46,434 nucleotides of DNA from contig DMYQ01000119.1 in the NCBI GenBank assembly GCA_003482555.1, positions 32,589 to 79,022 of the forward strand, in the 5' to 3' direction. The notes under the pieces are model-generated. The model saw only the letters and a program-made list of their open reading frames with translations. It did no database searches and was not told the DNA's origin. Within the stretch, counting starts at the first letter, position 1, and every line of letters starts with the position of its first letter. Positions 43,735 to 46,434 of this stretch are shown here, piece after piece. This stretch comes from Janthinobacterium sp. (GTDB lineage Bacteria; Pseudomonadota; Gammaproteobacteria; Burkholderiales; Burkholderiaceae_D). Both the position numbers and the translations under genes were made by a program.

Positions 43735-45144
43735 TCAGCAGGCGGCGTGGTTGACGGTGATGACGTGGATGGCCAGCCCGCCCAGCGAGGTTTCCTTGTA
43801 TTTGTCTTGCATGTCGGCGCCGGTCTGGCGCATGGTTTCAATGACCTCGTCGAGGCTGACGAAGTGGGTGCCGTCGCCTTTCAGAGCCAGCGAGGCGGCC
43901 GTGATGGCTTTCACGGCGCCCATGCCGTTGCGCTCGATGCAGGGAATTTGCACCAGGCCGCCGATCGGGTCGCAAGTCATGCCGAGGTGATGTTCGATGC
44001 CGATTTCGGCGGCGTTTTCGATTTGCTCGTTGCTGCCGCCCAGGGCCGCCACCAGGCCCGCCGCCGCCATCGCGCAGGCCACGCCGACTTCGCCCTGGCA
44101 GCCGATTTCGGCGCCGGAAATCGAGGCGTTGCGTTTGCACAACATACCGATGGCGGCCGAGGTCAACATGAATTTGCGCACGCCGGCCACCGGGTCGCTC
44201 GGATGGCAGTCTTCCGCGTAGTAGCGCAGCACGGCCGGGATGATGCCGGCGGCGCCATTGGTGGGCGCCGTCACGACCCGGCCGCCGGCCGCGTTTTCTT
44301 CGTTGACGGCCATGGCGTACAGGCTGACCTGGTGGATCGCGTCGTGCGGCAAGTCATTGGCGCGGTCGGTGGAAGCCTTGGCGTCTTGCACCTGGCGCCA
44401 CAGCAAGGCGGCGCGGCGCTTGACGTTCAGCCCGCCCGGCAATTTGCCGCCCGTTTCCAGACCATGGGTGATGCAGTCGCGCATCACGTGCCAGATCTTG
44501 TCGATGCCGGCGTTCAATTCGTCGTTGCTCAGTTTGACGCATTCGTTGGCGCGCAGCATGGCCGGGATCGACAGGCCGCTGGCCTTGCCATGCGCCAGCA
44601 ATTCATTCATCGTGTCGAAGGGATAGGCGACGGTGGAGCGCGGCGCGTCGGCCGCCGCCGCCGCCAGCAATTTCGCCTGCGCCTCGCCCTCGGCGTGGAT
44701 GAAGCCCCCGCCGACGGAATAAAAGACGCGCGCGATCTGGCTGCCATCGGCCAGGCGCAGGGTGAAGCGCATGCCGTTCGGATGCTCGGGCAGCGATTCG
44801 CTCTTATGCCACAACAAGCCGCTGGCCGCGGTGAACGGCACCGGGTGCGTGCCGAGCAGCTTGATTTCGCGCGCCGCCTCGACCCCGGCCAGTTTGCTGT
44901 CGACTTCGTCGGGGGCCAGGTCTTGCGGCGTTTCACCCATCAAGCCGAGGATGACGGCCTTGTCGGTGGCGTGGCCGACGCCGGTCAAGGCAAGGGAACC
45001 GTACAGGGCCGCTTCGATCCCAACGGCCTGCTCCAGGGAGCCGCATTCGATCAAAAAGCGCCGCGCCGCGACCATCGGCCCCACGGTGTGGGAACTCGAC
45101 GGCCCGATGCCGATTTTAAACAGATCAAATACGCTCATGTCCAT
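43735..45144 (-). CDS. sdaA: L-serine ammonia-lyase
   Basis: A 469-residue single-chain iron-sulfur serine dehydratase that turns L-serine into pyruvate and ammonia. The N-terminal domain begins FDLFKIGIGPSSSHTVGPM. The 4Fe-4S ligands are the cysteines in IGMLCKRNAS (about 335), EIGCQGEVG (about 348) and GMTCDPIGG (about 390). The chain ends in a Cys (NHAAC), which in this family acts as a tail that caps the cluster. The start is ATG 45144, with a second ATG two codons later. A promoter candidate lies just upstream, so it need not depend on kbl-tdh. Confidence 0.95.
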   Translation of the reverse strand: MDMSVFDLFKIGIGPSSSHTVGPMVAARRFLIECGSLEQAVGIEAALYGSLALTGVGHATDKAVILGLMGETPQDLAPDEVDSKLAGVEAAREIKLLGTHPVPFTAASGLLWHKSESLPEHPNGMRFTLRLADGSQIARVFYSVGGGFIHAEGEAQAKLLAAAAADAPRSTVAYPFDTMNELLAHGKASGLSIPAMLRANECVKLSNDELNAGIDKIWHVMRDCITHGLETGGKLPGGLNVKRRAALLWRQVQDAKASTDRANDLPHDAIHQVSLYAMAVNEENAAGGRVVTAPTNGAAGIIPAVLRYYAEDCHPSDPVAGVRKFMLTSAAIGMLCKRNASISGAEIGCQGEVGVACAMAAAGLVAALGGSNEQIENAAEIGIEHHLGMTCDPIGGLVQIPCIERNGMGAVKAITAASLALKGDGTHFVSLDEVIETMRQTGADMQDKYKETSLGGLAIHVITVNHAAC

Positions 45145-45152
45145 GGGGGTCT

Positions 45153-45181
45153 CTTATATTATGATTTTATTGTTATGCTAA
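45153..45181 (-). promoter_or_regulatory. Candidate promoter of sdaA
   Basis: Minus strand TTAGCA (45181-45176), 17-bp spacer, TATAAG (45158-45153) in an AT-rich island between tdh and sdaA. Transcription would start very near the ATG. The short 49-bp gap limits alternatives. Confidence 0.4.
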
Positions 45182-45193
45182 TTGGGGTGGGGC

Positions 45194-46156
45194 TCAGGCC
45201 GCCTTGGCCAGCTTGACGTCGATATTGGCAAGCATGTCGGCCACCAGTTGCGCCATGTCGATGCGCGCCTTCCAGCCCCAGTCGGCGCCGGCTTCGGCGT
45301 CGTCCAGGCTTTGCGGCCAGCTATCGGCGATGGCCTGGCGGCTGTCCGGCTTATAACTGATTTTGAATTCCGGCAGCGCTGCCGTGATGGCGGCGGCCAG
45401 TTGTTCCGGGTCGAAGGACAGGCCGGCGACATTGTAGGCCGAGCGGATTTTGACCTGGGCGGCCGGCGCGTCCATCAATTCGATGGTGGCGCGGATGGCG
45501 TCGGGCATGTAGATCATCGGCAGCGCGGTGCGCGCTCCCAGGAAGCATTCATAGCGCTCGCCGCGCAGGGCGGCGTGGAAGATCGCGATGGCGTAGTCGG
45601 TGGTGCCGCCGCCCGGGGGCGATTTGTAGCTGATGATGCCGGGATAGCGGATGCTGCGCACGTCGACGCCGTATTTGCTGAAGTAGTATTCGCACAGGCG
45701 CTCGCCGGCCAGCTTGCTGATGCCGTAGATCGTGGTCGGATCCATCACCGTCATCTGCGGCGTGTTCACGCGCGGCGTGTTGGGGCCGAAGGCGGCGATC
45801 GACGAGGGCCAGAACACGCGCAGCGGGGTGCCAGCTTCGCCGCGTTCGCGCGCCACTTCGAGGATATTCAGCAGGCCGTCCATGTTCAGGGTCCAGGCTT
45901 TCAGCGGGGCTTGCTCGCCGGTGGCCGACAGCAGCGCCGCCAGCTGGTACACCTGGGTGATGTTTTCCCGTGCGACCAGCGCGGCCAGGCCGGCCCGGTC
46001 CAGCACGTCGAGCCGGGTGTAGCGCGCCGCCTGATACACATTGACGGCGCCGATGTCGCCCGCGATGACGTTTTGCGCGCCGTGTTGCGCCGCCAGCGCG
46101 CCCACCAGTTCGCTGCCAATTTGACCGTTGGCGCCGATGACTAAGATACGTTCCAT
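45194..46156 (-). CDS. L-threonine 3-dehydrogenase, SDR type
   Basis: A 320-residue NAD-dependent short-chain dehydrogenase/epimerase-fold enzyme. It has the nucleotide-binding VIGANGQIGSELV (6-18) and the catalytic Tyr-x3-Lys in TIYGISKLAGE (about 143-147). Also present are FWPSSIAAFGP and YPGIISYKSPPGGGTTDYA, characteristic of the SDR threonine dehydrogenases. These oxidise threonine to 2-amino-3-ketobutyrate. The next upstream gene, 17 bp away, is the lyase for that product, which supports the assignment over a sugar epimerase. Confidence 0.9.
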   Translation of the reverse strand: MERILVIGANGQIGSELVGALAAQHGAQNVIAGDIGAVNVYQAARYTRLDVLDRAGLAALVARENITQVYQLAALLSATGEQAPLKAWTLNMDGLLNILEVARERGEAGTPLRVFWPSSIAAFGPNTPRVNTPQMTVMDPTTIYGISKLAGERLCEYYFSKYGVDVRSIRYPGIISYKSPPGGGTTDYAIAIFHAALRGERYECFLGARTALPMIYMPDAIRATIELMDAPAAQVKIRSAYNVAGLSFDPEQLAAAITAALPEFKISYKPDSRQAIADSWPQSLDDAEAGADWGWKARIDMAQLVADMLANIDVKLAKAA

Positions 46157-46173
46157 GTTTTTCTTCTTTCCGA

Positions 46174-46434
46174 TTATTGAGTCTTGAGCAGGCCGAGCTC
46201 GCGCCCCGCCTGTTCGAATGCGGCCAGCACCGTCACCAGTTGCGCGCGCGTGTGGGCGGCCGACAGTTGCACGCGCACGCGCGCCTGGCCCATCGGCACC
46301 ACCGGATAAAAGAAGCCGGTGACCAGCACGCCCAGCTCGTACATTCGGGCGGCGAATTTTTGCGCCACCGGCGCATCGAACAGCATCACCGGCACCACCG
46401 GATGCGTGCCCGGCTTGATGGTGAAGCCGAGGCG
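46174..46434 (-). CDS. kbl: 2-amino-3-ketobutyrate CoA ligase, C-terminal part
   Basis: Only the last 86 residues are in the window, the frame being open to the right edge. The stretch LGVLVTGFFYPVVPMGQARV and the following VQLSAAHTRAQL are characteristic of Kbl (glycine C-acetyltransferase), a PLP enzyme that splits 2-amino-3-ketobutyrate with CoA into glycine and acetyl-CoA. Its stop lies 17 bp before the threonine dehydrogenase, giving the usual kbl-tdh operon. Confidence 0.93.
   Translation of the reverse strand, partial: RLGFTIKPGTHPVVPVMLFDAPVAQKFAARMYELGVLVTGFFYPVVPMGQARVRVQLSAAHTRAQLVTVLAAFEQAGRELGLLKTQ

Overview
High-GC bacterial chromosome segment that reads as a beta-proteobacterium of the Oxalobacteraceae (Massilia / Janthinobacterium / Duganella group). 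That assignment is inferred from the order tig-clpP-clpX-lon-hupB-ppiD, the hpnCDE squalene genes, a two-gene cyanophycin synthetase locus and the codon usage. No rRNA, prophage, CRISPR array or intact insertion sequence is visible. Three tRNA genes are present: two tRNA-Asp(GTC) and one tRNA-Leu(TAG).

Layout. 1-2 kb: the start of an OsmC-like gene, then a MarR regulator divergent from an alpha/beta hydrolase with a repeat-rich operator between them. 2-5.5 kb: a 1161-residue PAS/GAF/GGDEF/EAL protein. 5.7-14.5 kb: a cyanophycin locus. A DUF1854 protein and an ABC exporter with an extra N-terminal domain and zinc ribbon run leftward. A degenerate cyanophycin synthetase paralogue, the full cyanophycin synthetase and an Asp/Glu racemase run rightward from a 433-bp control region rich in dyads. 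14.6-16.7 kb: an accessory patch with a tandem carboxymuconolactone-decarboxylase protein, broken reading frames, a vapBC toxin-antitoxin pair and sequence without genes. 16.7-19.2 kb: ybbA divergent from tesA-mnmH.

19.3-28.7 kb (all minus strand): the protein quality-control block tig, clpP, clpX, lon, hupB, two tRNA-Asp genes and ppiD, with intrinsic terminators between most units. A promoter-to-terminator stretch of about 135 nt upstream of ppiD may encode a small RNA or an attenuated leader. 29.3-33.8 kb: tRNA-Leu and an RND efflux pair. 34-37.2 kb: hpnC-hpnD-hpnE, which convert farnesyl diphosphate to squalene for hopanoids. 37.5-39.2 kb: a DUF1700 / DUF2807 membrane and envelope pair. 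39.2-46.4 kb (minus strand): kbl-tdh (threonine to glycine), sdaA (serine to pyruvate), thrC (threonine synthesis), moeA-moaD (molybdopterin) and a TIGR03862-type flavoprotein.

The most interesting region is the cyanophycin locus. The upstream synthetase paralogue has lost the P-loop of its Mur-ligase-like half and is truncated, yet its N-terminal domain carries an HxxEH motif that the full-length synthetase next door lacks. A membrane exporter and DUF1854 pair and an amino-acid racemase travel with it, and mutually exclusive hairpins lie between the two synthetases. All functions are inferred by reading motifs; no database search was run.
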